In this document: positions 11,539 through 25,624 of the stretch, piece after piece
Position numbering within the stretch: position 1 is the first letter of the stretch
Layout: every line of letters starts with the position of its first letter
From: Glandiceps talaboti
Taxonomy: Eukaryota; Hemichordata; Enteropneusta; Spengelidae
Assembly: GCF_964340395.1 (NCBI RefSeq)
Contig: NC_135552.1
Location: 6,257,994 to 6,321,993, forward strand
Direction of reading: 5' to 3'
DNA length: 64,000 bases
Made by a program: the position numbers and the translations under genes
Notes under the pieces: generated by a model
What the model was told of the DNA's origin: nothing
Databases searched by the model: none
The model's input: only the letters and a program-made list of their open reading frames with translations

Positions 11539-14500
11539 GTCGGGAATATGACTAACACTTAAAAAGATTGCAACCATGATACCCGTCTGAGTTGTCGAAT
11601 TATAAGTGATAAAACAAATATCTCGTTCTGGCTGAATCAAGGGCTTGGTGTATATTCGGCAGAAGGTAGCATATTATGCTAGTTAGGTAAATGTTAACCA
11701 ATAGCATGTATTCCACTTAGTAAATAGAAATCTTTAATTTTGACTTACCACTAGCTCCTGATGAACCAATAGCATGGGCTGTACCGGATAGATGTTGTGG
11801 TGAATGTTCCATACATAATACGCCTATTAGTGCTACTGGTCCAAATGTACACTGACCAATCAAGAACCCGAGGAATACAATCCATTGCTGGACAGAACAA
11901 CAAACACAATATAACAATTACCTACAACAGTTATTTGTTGGCGTGTTATTTTCCCCCATGACCAAATCTGAAATAACTGCTTCGAAATACTGTGTTTTGG
12001 CAGGTTTTTGCTCAAAATTTTGCCACTCTACTACTTTACCAGGCACCACTACAGCTACCGAGATTATAAGAATGACTGTTGCACTGAATAGTATAAGAAG
12101 TGAACTGTTAGGGGGTAATGCCATACCCTCACAATGACATAAACTGTCTTGTTTTCTACACTCATGAGTACAAGGAAAAATCTAACATTTTGATTTTGAA
12201 GTATTCCATTCAACAATAACTGTACTTAGGATATGATGATAAATAAACCATGTCACTCCCCTACAGTCATATCTTACCTTGGAAGAATGCGCATCAGTCC
12301 AGAATACTAGTAGATGAAGTGATACATTTAATATTAAAAAATATACCACCAATATCGGAAACCTAGCACTTCCACGCCTTTGAATACCATACTGCCATTG
12401 AAATAAAAAAAAAATACTGCAACATTAGTTGTGTTATTGAATTGTGCTATGTTTATAAATGAATTTATGGGTTTTATTTTTTAGAAATGAATTTAGACAT
12501 TCAAGAGTACAATGGTAATTTTAACGTTAGTATTGTATGGTCATCAGCAGTATAGATGACTAACAGAGGTCTAACGGTCTACAATGTACGTGATTACTTT
12601 ACATTACTTATCCGGGACATCTGTAGTGCAGATGAAGCTTGTGTTGCTGAGAAAATCAGTACATCATCTAAATTGACATTTTCTCCAAGATTTTAGCAAT
12701 CTGATCGGGCAAAAATCCTAATCACAAAAATCAATATACATTTCCAACCATATAAACTCTCTTATACTGATACATGTTTGTAATAATCTGATTATCAAGG
12801 ACTAAAATATTACTTCCAATACATATACTAGTAAATGCTCACTCTGCAAATGAAGATATTTCAACCCCAATGTGGCCGTTTGCTTCTTCCAATGGGGATG
12901 TCATTCTCCCTCCTCATATGGGACTGATTGCCATCCCATAGTATCGTATACGCAGACGTCAATATTTTGGGCAGTAATATTATAATATAATTCGCTTGAA
13001 TGGACATATCATATGATACTTCACTAGATATATGACATTACTGCAGTCACAAGTCATAATTACCACACTATAAACTACAAATAGACTATGATTCCGGAGT
13101 GACACAGACATAAATACCACCAAGTAATCAAAAATTATAAATGACCAACTTGAGAGTATCATCGACTATGTTGCATTAAATGCATTTTATGTACTTCACC
13201 TTAGCAACCTGTCTATCTGTTATGTAACCACCAACGATATTGCCGACAGTAGCACCAATCTGTAGTGCGCTGACGAAGGCACTTGCTGAAAAAAATAATC
13301 ACCGTTTGTTCTTGTCATACCGGGTGTCATACACAATATCAAATCACAGTTTAAAATACTATAAGTATTAGACATGTCGAATCCATCTAACATGACTGTC
13401 CTTTCAAATGTATGGACGCCTGATTGCAGTACTTTTTCTACGCATGGATTCTCTTCTTAGGGTAGCGCTACTACCTCAATAGCAGAACAATAGATGAAAC
13501 TGTTAAATACTTCTCAAACTTATAAAGTACTACGCATTCATATATCTATTACTTGCAGGACACTTCGTTATCACAAGTAATTACAACCTTTCATGAACAT
13601 ACACCTTCAGCATGAAGTGCTTATTTGGTGTGATGGACACCTCTTTCTCTATTTATACACAGGAGTAGTTTTTAAGTATGCACGTTCTCTTCGAGCGTCT
13701 ATCATATATGTGTTTCGTATTTTTGGAATTGACGTACTTAACTGAGTACTGATGCCAATTTCCTGTGTAAGATACAGTTGAGACCAATCTATACATCCAC
13801 ATACGATACCAAATGCAGCACAATCTACTAGGAACAGTACCCATATAAATGGACTTGTGACCAGATCCCACACTGTGTCTTCTCCAACGATTTCAACTAA
13901 AGGACAGCAATGGTGAGAACAAGAAAAGACATTAATCTTATAGTATTTACAGTTGCGCAATATCTCAATAATACTGGCCATTGCTATGCTAAAATTTTAC
14001 TAATGCAATGAATATCCATAGAGCTAAGTGGTGACTCATTTTTTACAAGTAATAATTTACTTTTAATTAAGTTAAAATTTAATAATGATACATTACCATG
14101 GCAAAATAGTCTAGGAGCGTGTGATCACTTGACGTCCTTCAAATGATCATCTTCCAAGTTATTTGCCACCTCAATCATCGTCTTCAAAGTTTGCTAAGCT
14201 CGAAGTTCCTCCTTTGAAAGGCAACCCCATCCAAGAGCACATATGCGAATAAACATAATTGGGTGATACAAATGGCGAAACCAGCAGCAATGAAGTATAT
14301 GAAGAACAACACTCAACTTTCTATAACTTTATCACCGTACTGTGTGCAAGTCTTTATAACCATAGAATTTAATAATGAACTTAAAGTGACCGTATGGATG
14401 AGAATCGGATCGAGAAATTTGGATTTTTAATTGATATTTACTATGTTTTATACGTGAAAACACAGCATGAAATAACATGTCAAGTTCTTGTTTGTAGCTC

Positions 14501-15623
14501 ATAATTTGCGAAACATTACAAATGTGTAAAATGTTTGTTATTGTACGTACAAACTGTTTACAATTATTTACAGCTTTTGCCATGTATTGAATTACGAACA
14601 CATACTTGGTATATGTTGTTTCACATTGTTTTCAAGTTGGAAACATACTGAAGTTGTTCTGTCCATTAAAAAATCCAAAACAACAACCAATTCTCATCCA
14701 TATGGCCACTTTAAGATCCAAGCAAAGTAGGTTAACACACATCAAATATTCATTGACAACAAAATATCATATAGTGATGCTCTATTTACCTTTGTCTCTT
14801 TTCAACTTTTCGCTAACATCTGATAGAATGTCATGAAATCCAACATCTTTTGGAGAGTTTTTGACAACAAGAAAACATAGCAAAGCTACAAAGATAGCGA
14901 ATATTCCTACAAAAGACAAAGATGTGAAAATGGCTGCAAAGGTTAAAAACACACTGTGGAAAATGGCACAGGCTTACAGCGTCAATAAGGCACAATGTTT
15001 TTAAACGTCTACAATGGAATGTGAAAGTGCACTCGTCCTGAAACTATACATTAATATTCATCAATATTCATGAACCTTCTGAATATTAAATAGTAGTCTT
15101 ATCTAATTATCCAGTCACATGTAAATTTTAGATCTAGACTCAATGTCATTAAAGTAGCAGTTGTGTGATTCTGATTGCTCCATTTGCCCACTATATTCTA
15201 ATACTACTTATCGTGCCGTGCTACAACGAAACTCACTCGGAAATCACGTAACATTACATTCGTGGCAGCGGTGGGATAGATTTCTTACGACCTGCATGAA
15301 AAAATTTTACTCGACTCGCTAAAATCTACATCGCTTCCACAGTAATAAGAGTTATATATACATTGATTTCCAACCTCACATTATCACTAAACTGCAACAC
15401 AGGAACAAAAGAGTCCAATAATCTCGATATATGTGATATCAAAATTGAATAATGGAGTCCATTATTCAATTTTGATATAACTTATATCGAGATTATTGTT
15501 GTTGATTGCCATTTGAATATGCGAGATGCTTAGCTATCGGCTAGTCAAGTGATGCACTGATGCTGTCATAGCTGACAGCAATAAATTGCATCATGAACAT
15601 GTTATCTGAAACATGAATAACGA

Positions 15624-15674
<51 letters not shown>

Positions 15675-15739
15675 CAGAGACAGAGACAGAGACAGAAACA
15701 GAAACAGACAGACAGACAGACACAGACAGACAGCCAGCC

Positions 15740-15794
<55 letters not shown>

Positions 15795-18700
15795 GTTTGG
15801 TTGTCGGGTTTCACTGTCTAGTGTTGGCTAATTTTTGTATTGTTATTAAATTATATATATGTATAGTTACTTGCAATGAGTAGAAGAATAAATGAATAGA
15901 ACTAAGAAATCAATATTAATACCTTTCTAATTAATTATGACAATTTGACTATAAGCTATATACCTAGTGTTTGATTACAAACCCTCCATCCATACAACGG
16001 TGCTATAATTGTTGATAAGAATGGGGCCAGTACACCAGATACATTTATGCTGGTCGACAATAGGCTCCACATAGTACCCAACCGAGCAGGCGAAAACCAC
16101 TGTAGAAAGAAAGACAACATAATATATGATATGTAAATGACCTTGTTAATATGTTGTATATGTATATTACACTGATCAGCAAATATTTTGTTTCCATTAG
16201 CTGGTGAGTTTTGTGCTTGTTTTGTTGTTGTTTGTTTGTTTGATTGTTTGTTTGTTTGTTTGTTTGTTTGTTTGTTTGCTTGCTTGTTTGTTTGTTTTTT
16301 TGTGTCTTTTTCATCCTGCAACCCTATCTCTTCAAAACATGATGATATGTTAGATGGTGGACGTGGTAATAACAGATAACAGGTACAGATAAGATAGAAA
16401 CATAATTTCTAAATCAAAAGTATATCCTCCTCAATATTCACTCCAACTTAACTTGGACAAAAATTCGGACCTGTGTTAAACTTGAAATTAAGTTTTATAA
16501 ATGTTTTCAGTTTTTACACATTCAAAATGTCTATTTAAAATCTAAGTGAGATACAATTGACAATTTTTTCATGGGAACTAATACTCCATATTCTTACCAG
16601 TGCAGTTTTTTTATATAATATAAAAGCGAACATATTATCTCAGAAATACTACAGAAATAATTATATATACTAACTAAAAAAATCTGTACTGTTGAAATTC
16701 TTTCACATGCAAACAAAATATATATCTGAATTTACAAATCTACACAGTGAAATGTTAAGTATTACTAGTAATACTATAATTACAATCGAAATCACGAAAC
16801 CTGATGCAAAACATCTGACACAACCAAAACTCTTACTAAAATACTGCTCCATGGTATTGCCTGGCTCATCAAAAATCTTACCGACAGAGACATTTATCGA
16901 AAAAATGGATACCATATTAAAACTGAATGCCTCCCGTATAAGGGCAAAATCATTAATATTCATGGCATGTTTACCAAAACCAAGAATCAGTTCAAATTTC
17001 GTTTCACTTACGCAAGTCTTTATTTTTAGAAAATGATGAGACAGACATACACCCCCCCCCACACACACACACATACATACTCGTATTCAGTTTAAATCTG
17101 GTTTTAAATTATTTTCGTATGTATGTATGTATGTATGTATGTATGTATGTATGTATGTATGTATGTGTGTGTGTGTGTGTACATTAGGTGTTTTTAGGTG
17201 TACATTGGCCTGTGTTTCTCTGACCCTGGCAAGGAGTTTCATAGATCACGCCACAAAAATTTTACTTTTTTGTCTTGTCCTTTGGGGACACCAAAAGTCA
17301 TTTTATTCACTACACAAATGTTTGATTGTGGGCCATATTCGATTGAAAAACAATAACATTGTAATGTCACTGTGGTAAATTGACACACACAAGTGATTGA
17401 CTGAAATTATACTTTCAAACCATGAATATCAGTGTTGAAAGGGGTCTTTAATTTATCTTTCTGTGTGACTCTTAGTAATAATATTGATAGATTTTTAATC
17501 AGAAAATATGAAGATGAGAATACGTTAAAAAAATTAGATAAGAAATAGATTGGTAGTACGGCGATACATTGGTATTAGAAGTACGCAATGATCTAAGTAA
17601 TGACTTTTGCAACATTGTTGATTAGATACATAATTATCATTATGCCTATAGAGTTTTTTTGTTGTTTTTTTTCAGGCAAGATGCAATATATATTACTATT
17701 GTTACATAACAATTTAAGTATTTTTCCGTCAATTATTAGTAGAATGATATTCAGTTCTTTGTTCCTTTTCTTCTCTACTGTTATGTAAAATGTTTTGGGC
17801 GATGGGCCGAGGCCTTAGCATTTGAAATAAACTTAACTTATAATTACTATTATGTATATTGCTCCAGCGTCATTTTGTCAAGGGCCGGGCGAAGAGCACA
17901 GCAGTATGTACAATTATATGGCGACTAGAATCGGTCAAGTCCTCGGATTGGGCGTTCGCGCCTCTCGTGTTTCCCCCCATCATAATAAACCCAACATAGT
18001 TGGTGGGCTGTGCGTGTGGGTCAAGTCGAAATCGACGAGCACATCAGAACGGCAAAGTGAACACGAAGCAGCCCAGCAAAACTACGATGTCCGAGCTGAT
18101 CTTGCTGCCGTGTATCGATCTTTCCAGTATTATAATCTCAGTGAAGGGGTGTGCAACCATCTGACGGCCAAGGCACCGAGGAGAGATGGATGTGGTCAGC
18201 AAGTGATGCTTGTCATCCCTTATGGCCTTCACTGGAAAGAGGTAACGATAAGATTTTTAAGGGATTTGAGAAAGAATTCTTTTGCTTGGACTCTTCACCC
18301 ATGTTCGAATCCGCATATAATAATCATACGTTAACCTTTAAACTAGCGCTAATGGCGTTGTAGCACAAACTGAACAATACGCATTATTTCCTTCTTTAAA
18401 AAAATGTTTATCCACATGTCAATCTATCATTGATGTTACCTTTGCAATAAGCACCGCCATTTCACAGTTGCTACAGCCATTTGTTTTCACTTTTACAATT
18501 GCTATCCACTTGCGTATCTAGCCTGTTGTTATCTATGCCACATACACAATCACCAGTCGATCGTATCACTTGTATGAAATTGGTGACACCTATAAAGTAT
18601 CATCAATTATTACAGTCATGACCACTAGCCCGTGGGTAGGCAATGAATCATTGCCCGTGCCAATCATGTGTTACTTATCTTATTTCACCGAAAATAATCT

Positions 18701-21204
18701 GAATCAAAGTTGGGTTGTCAAAAATGAGCCGTATTAGGGAGCCTTCAGTATTTACAAGGGGGAGGGAGGGTCGGAGGAAATCACACATGGTCTGTTAAGA
18801 AAACACGACCCTCCCCCATTCTCCATTCGTAAAAGGTGACCCTCCCCTTTGCCCCATTTTGTAACACATGACCCTTCCCATGATATTTGCATATACTGAA
18901 CGTTAATCAATATTCCCATTATATGTATACATACAAATTAAATGATTTTGACTCTGTATTAGAAAGCAATATTTGTCATATACTACCATTGCAGGAGTTA
19001 TATAGAAACGCCTGTGATCAGAACGAAAAAAAAGTATACTTTTTATCACTATCAAACTGACAAACATTGATACAAAAACAACACCGGGTCCCTCTGATGT
19101 AGGTTCATGCACATACATGTACTTGTCTGTGGTTCACGCGACTCTTTTATCAGTTTGTCTGTGTGTGTGAAAATTTTTCATGTTGTAAAATAACATTCGA
19201 GTAATAGTCTTTCTGGTCCTAAAAATAAACTTTCACTGTATAGATTATATGTTGAGTTTTGGGCGAAAAATCGCCAACACACCTGACAACACAACAAAAC
19301 ATACACACGGCATTCAAGTCTGCAATGACTACTTACAACAGATGTGATCGTGGAGTTTGTATTTTAGCAACTCTGTTTATGTACGGTCCTTTTCGAAATC
19401 TCTTGAACGGATTTTGAAATCTAAACGACAGAAGACATCTGAGTATTTCAGAAGAACCGGATCAATGCCACTCTTATAGAAAGGCTACCGTACGCGTCGT
19501 CTGTCGACTGTTGGTTCTGACAGGATACTAGTCCTGCTTGTAATGCAGGTGCACGTGTTTCACTCTCCATGGGGAAGGAAGGGCCGACTCACTCCGTATT
19601 AATGTTTAGCTTTTTACAATTATTAATACAATTTTGATGATAATTTACAATATAGAGGGACTTTAATATTGAACCAAGGCTGTTCGGACATCAAATATGA
19701 TTTTCTCACTGCTACTCCACACTTTATCATGTATGTACCTTCAAACCAATCATAGCTGCAATAATTGTAGCGTTTTGCTGTGATTTTGAGGGTTTTTTCG
19801 TCTGTTTTGGTGACTTTTTAAGGTTTGGTGTTTAACCCGTTAGGTGATCTGACACCAACACGTAGGTCATATCAAATATGCAATCAGCCGACTTTTCTGT
19901 CATACGGTAATGATGAAACCTTCAAGTAGCGATCGTCTATTTCAATATGGAAAAGTCTAAATGAAGACTTTCGATCATCAACAAGTAGTTGCAGAATTGA
20001 AAGTCTGTGGATGTGACAAAACAACTGGTCAGGAGGGTGTTGGTCGTTTTTCAAGGGCATGCCCATGTCACTACAGGAAAGAGTGTGTGGACATTTTGTG
20101 AAATTGCTGAATTCATAGACCATTGATGGATGGTCTGTGTTAAAGCACATTACAAATAGAATTCGACTCTTAGTGCAAAATTCAAAATTAATCTATGAGC
20201 TTACACTAGAATTTTGTGTTACAACATGACTAACTTTGACAGACATAAACACACCGATAAGAGAGTCGTGTGAATCTAGGGGACCCGGTTTTGATATTTA
20301 TACCAGTGTTTGTCAGTTTGGTAGTGATAAATAGACTTTTTTCGGCACCCTCAAAGACAGTTTCCATTGTACACCACTGATAAAACGATGTTCTGATCAC
20401 AGGCGTTTCTACATAACTCCTGCAATGGTTGTAAAGTAACAAACATTAAAAAACTGGGTAGTGACCTTTCTCTTATAATCATACACAATCTAGTTAGTAT
20501 CTAAAACGTGCTTTCAATGTTGTGCATACTCTGGTCACTTGTAACACAGTTCCGATATCATTATCATCATCATCACCTTTACCTTCAGCATTGCGATTAT
20601 CAGTGTCACTGTAATCTGACTCGCTGTTACTACTTGTGGCATTACATGCATCACTGTCCGTGATCCCTATGACATTCAAAACTAAATCATCATCATCACC
20701 ATCATATTTTAACAACAACATTCACGGACAGTGTGAATGATAAGGTGAGATAGTACATTCAACAAAATGCATCGTTTTATTAAACAATTTCTTACAATAT
20801 GTGTATTTATATTTTTGTATTTTGACATGTAAAGTACTCGTTGACTGCTCATCTCACGTTTACATCTCAAAACACACAAAATAAATTGACAATAATTGAA
20901 TATTCAATTCGGTCACAAAACTACGGATCATAAAATGTGACCCTCCCCCAAATATTGCAACACAAAATATGTGACCCCCCCCCCCCCGATTCCTCCTGCC
21001 CTCCACCTTGTAAATACTGAAAGCTCCCTCACCACTGAAAATATTACCATTTCAGGAAGTGGATGTAATCGAATTTACAGTGTTGAAAATGTTTTGAAAG
21101 ACTGATACGCTCATACTGTGAGCTTACAGCACTAGCCTTATGAATTTTCATCTCCCGTAAGGAGAGGTTATGTTATGCTTCTGTCTGTCTGTCTGTCTGT
21201 CTGT

Positions 21205-21268
<64 letters not shown>

Positions 21269-23012
21269 ACGATGTGGCGGAAATTTGATGGGGATGTTTC
21301 AAGGTGTTATTCCACAGATGGTTTTCAAGACACAATGGCACACCTTGTCCTAGCTACTATGGCCAAGGCCTCACCAATGGCCAGATGCCATTACATTTTG
21401 CAAAGATAACAACATTGTTGGGTAGGCAAGTGAATAAACCTACAAATATGTATGCAAAGTGCCTACCAACAAGGAATACGCTCAGTTCAACAGCCAAATG
21501 ATGGCGTGTACATGTAGCAAATATAATAAGAAGGATGGGTATACATATAGATAAACATTTTAAAAAAATTATCACATGTATGCCTAGTAACAAGACCATC
21601 CACACAGCAACAACAACATGATGATGTACACAGCAAATGTAATAACAGGCATTGGTAGCCATGTGGATAAACATTTAACAGAATAATCATATGTATGCCT
21701 ATCAAGATAACGGATAAACATGCTAAAACAATCAGCATAAACTGTACATTCGCGCTATTTAAAAAATATTTTGGGTTAGATTCAAGGAATGGATTGTCAT
21801 GTGAAACAGAATAAACAATAAGGCCACTCCAATGAGTAGTATTTGCGTATTTCATTTTAAAACATAATATTTTATTGCATTCTTCAAGTTATCTTACTTT
21901 CCTTTCTGACACCCAATTCTGTTATTATTGTAGGTAACAGCGAGCACTTTAATAGGAGTAGACATGGAAACAGGCGAAGTTGTTGAAGGAGACGGACAGC
22001 CTGATGAATCAGTTATAGGTATCCACCATACTATTTATCGAGCTCGTCCTGACATCAAAGTGTCTTTCCATATGCATCCACCATACACCACAGCACTAGG
22101 TAAGTATAGCAAATGTTCTGACTTCTCTGCAGCATTACCTTCAGTCAGCATATACGTCCCTATTAGTAATGATATGATCAACATGGCTGTTGAGTGTTGG
22201 CTGCCAAATAATCGCCCTGAGCTTCTATTAGTTCCTCTGTTGTGGTTCCGAATTTGCCGATTTTCCGAAAAGTGGCACAGGGCTAGTTTTCGGAAAACTC
22301 CGGTAACTTTACAACAATCCCTCCTACCTTAAAATTATCTGATCAGGTATTGTTGTCTTCTACTTTTCAAAGGTTTCGGAAACCTGGTAAAACAATGGGA
22401 GAAATCAGTAAATCTGACAGAGTTTGCTTCGACTTTTGACACGACAAAGTTCAACGTTTATTGCATGCAGTGTGCAAAATCAAATTCAAATCCAATGGTA
22501 ATGATCGATATCCAAATTTTACCAGCGCGGATCAGATCTTGTGGTATCTTTTTTGTAAGTCAAATTGACCCGTCGCGATTCAGATCATTGGTAATATCAA
22601 GTTTACAATGACATACAACACACGTGGTTGGTAGAATTTGTCTAATTATCACTGTGTTGACTAATTAGGACTTCTAAGACATTTAGTCTCATTTTAGGTG
22701 TTAATGCATACATTCATCCACATTATGTGCAGTCTTTGTATCTGAATTTTAACTTTTTGTATATAATACATTATGAATAACAGAAAAAAAATTATATAGA
22801 TGAAATAAATTGTTGTGAATATTAAACTATCCTTTCTACTGTAAGTTTGTTACAACAAATGACAAAATGCTGTATCTTGTTCAAGTTCAACATTGTTTGA
22901 TCTTTATGTGTGTGTGGGGGGGGTGGGGCTGTAAATACATGTCATAAACTTTATCAAGGACCAGTAGTTTTCCATAAGAACCAAAAACAACAACAACAAC
23001 AACAACAACAAC

Positions 23013-23059
<47 letters not shown>

Positions 23060-25590
23060 CAACAATTTTGAACTTCTTGTGTGTTACAACGTTTGTAAAT
23101 CATTTGATCTACCAAACTTTGGTCAAGAACCAACAGTTTTTACTACCTGTATGTCCTTATGGCCAACGGCCAGTTTCTCTTAATTTCACATGGTTGCAGG
23201 TCACACCTCTGTTGACATTACAAAACAGGCTGTGATGTAGCTACTACTAATTGCCATAAAAGGCGAACTTGTCGTGTGCCTATGATTATTGGATTGGGTA
23301 CATGGAGAAGTCCAAACGATACTCTGGGCCTTAGTTGAAGTGAAATTCAATAAACTTACCAGGTGATTTACTATCGATGTTTGTAACCACGGCAAGGTCT
23401 ATTGTATTTGAAAGTTATAAACGCAGATGTTATACTCTGTTTACTGTTTCAGCCACTCTGAAAGATCCAGAAGTGTTAATGTCCCACCAAAATGTGGTTC
23501 AGTTTTACAATGAAATAGCATATGATACAGGATTTAATGGGCTTGCTACGTCGTCGGAGGAAGGAAACCGACTAGCTAGTGTGCTTGGTAACAAGAGTGT
23601 TCTCATGATGGGCAACCATGGAGTGTTGTGTGTAGCTGACCATATCGCCAAAGCATTTGATAGGATGTATTATCTTGAACGCTGTGCCATGTTCCAGGTA
23701 TGGTTTATAATGTTGTATATACTTATGAGTACAATTAAGATGTTTGATATTGCCATGGAAGAGTCTTTCTGCGTCACTGTGCATTTGTGTGTGTGCGCGC
23801 GCCCCCGCGTGTGTTTGTGTGTGTGTGTATGTGTGTGTGTGTTTGTGTCGCTTTGCATAATATGTATGCATACGTGTGTGTGTGTGTGTGTGTGTGTGGC
23901 AATTAGAGAAATGCAATTATCAGATCAGTGCAATACAAACTGAAACTTCTATTTTTTTCCATATTAGGTGTTAGCTATGTCAACAGGCAAGGAGATAAAG
24001 ATTTTTTCAAAGGATTTCATAGAAAGGATGACACAGATGTGTAGTAAATCACAAATGATGGTATGTCATCTCGCCCATTTCAACAGCATGAAACGACTGT
24101 TACTCAAAGAAGAACCAGACTTCAGAACCTAAATAATGAGTGATGAGAATGTGAAAAGAAATAATCTGGAATCCATAATCTATTCTGGTGTTACTGCTGA
24201 AAATATCAGCTAGACCTCAAATCTTTCACCAACGTTAACATTAATCATTTACTAAGAGATGTCTCTCAGAACTTGCAACGCTTTTGATATTACTCGGGTA
24301 GTTGAGCCGTATTCGACTTTCTAAGATAGACACAAACTAAAACCATTGAGGCAACTTGTTGATACAACTGGGATAAGCTATTGAATGGAGTTTGTTTAAT
24401 ACTAGTCTCAGTAGGGAGTTCAAGTTCCATAACTTGCAGTGTGGTGTTTAGGACTTCCAATGATTACATTATCGTGATGACAAGGTGATTAGAATCACAC
24501 AACAGAGGAACCGCTATCACCAACTTGTGTAATCTACCACATACAAGAACAATAGATTTACTAATAGTTTGTCTTATTAGAACACTGAAGGCTCGATTGC
24601 ATGTATTATTTACACTGGATAATGTACATTCTCTTTTTTAGACCATTCATCGTTAATGATGAGTTTAGACCTAGTTAGTTTTCACAGTATGTATATTTTT
24701 GGTAAAGACATTAATCCGATTTCATGTTCTTGTTTGTTATTGTCCAACCTTTCAATCGTATATTTAAATCAGTTGGTCAGTAGTGTATTTACTTAGGAAT
24801 TAAAACCTTGGTAACATCTGAGGGATATTTAGTCAAACCTTTCTAGCATAGCTTTCCATACTTACTACTAATTTTGATGTAGAATACTTTATATTAACTG
24901 GAGTAGATTTTATGACAAAACTCACGACGTTGGGTGCAAGGGTAGAGTACTTGGGGTGTTTGCATGAGTGTTTGCAGTGTTCTGTGCAACTGTACTGTAA
25001 TGTGCAGGTGAAGACATATCTAAATATATCTCATATCCTTCACAAGTACAGTAGTGTACCGCCAATCATTTTCCCGGACTGCATCAACTTGTGGAACTGC
25101 CTACCGCAACACTTGGTTGACTGCACCTCACTTGCCAACTTCAAGCGAAAGGTTGCAGTCAGTCCAGAATCGATTGCAAATCGTTTTTATTTCTTTTGTA
25201 ATTGACTATGTAATGTCCATCAATTAAATTCCATATTTCTCTTAAAAACAATCATTAATCAATAAATGTTGTTTAATATTTGGTGTTTAAGAAAGAATGA
25301 TATGTGACTTTGGAACTTGGTGTTTGGGTATTGATATCGAAATTTGAAAATTCGTTTTTGAAACTCAATCAAACATCAAACCACAAACAATGTTTCACAT
25401 TTTGAAAATTTAGGGGGCTATGGCAGAGTATTAGGGCGTGTTTATTTCAGATAATATCAAAGTGAAGATCAAAGGAATGCGATGACAGATACCGTCCAAA
25501 TATGAACATATCCTAGTGGACATCCTAAATACAAGTAAATTGCTACTTCGTAATCCATGTCTGAGCGGACCTTCATTTCTGGAGCTTAAA

Positions 25591-25624
<34 letters not shown>

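Noticed and set aside
11918-12124. A 68-codon minus-strand frame beginning MALPPNSS taken as a constitutive SLC37A4 exon
   Set aside because: Exon 7 (ending HSSK) and exon 8 (starting QWIVF) already join in phase and match human G6PT without a gap. Using the later GT (after CCTG) would shift the frame. Kept only as a possible 69-base cassette.
15541-15831. Long Ser/Leu, Arg/Glu and Thr/Asp/Arg open frames
   Set aside because: They are translations of the (GA)n and (CAGA)n microsatellite in all frames. The same applies at 16045-16379, 17127-17378, 21170-21409, 23572-23943, 27862-28193, 31197-31553, 44517-44872 and 58356-58607.
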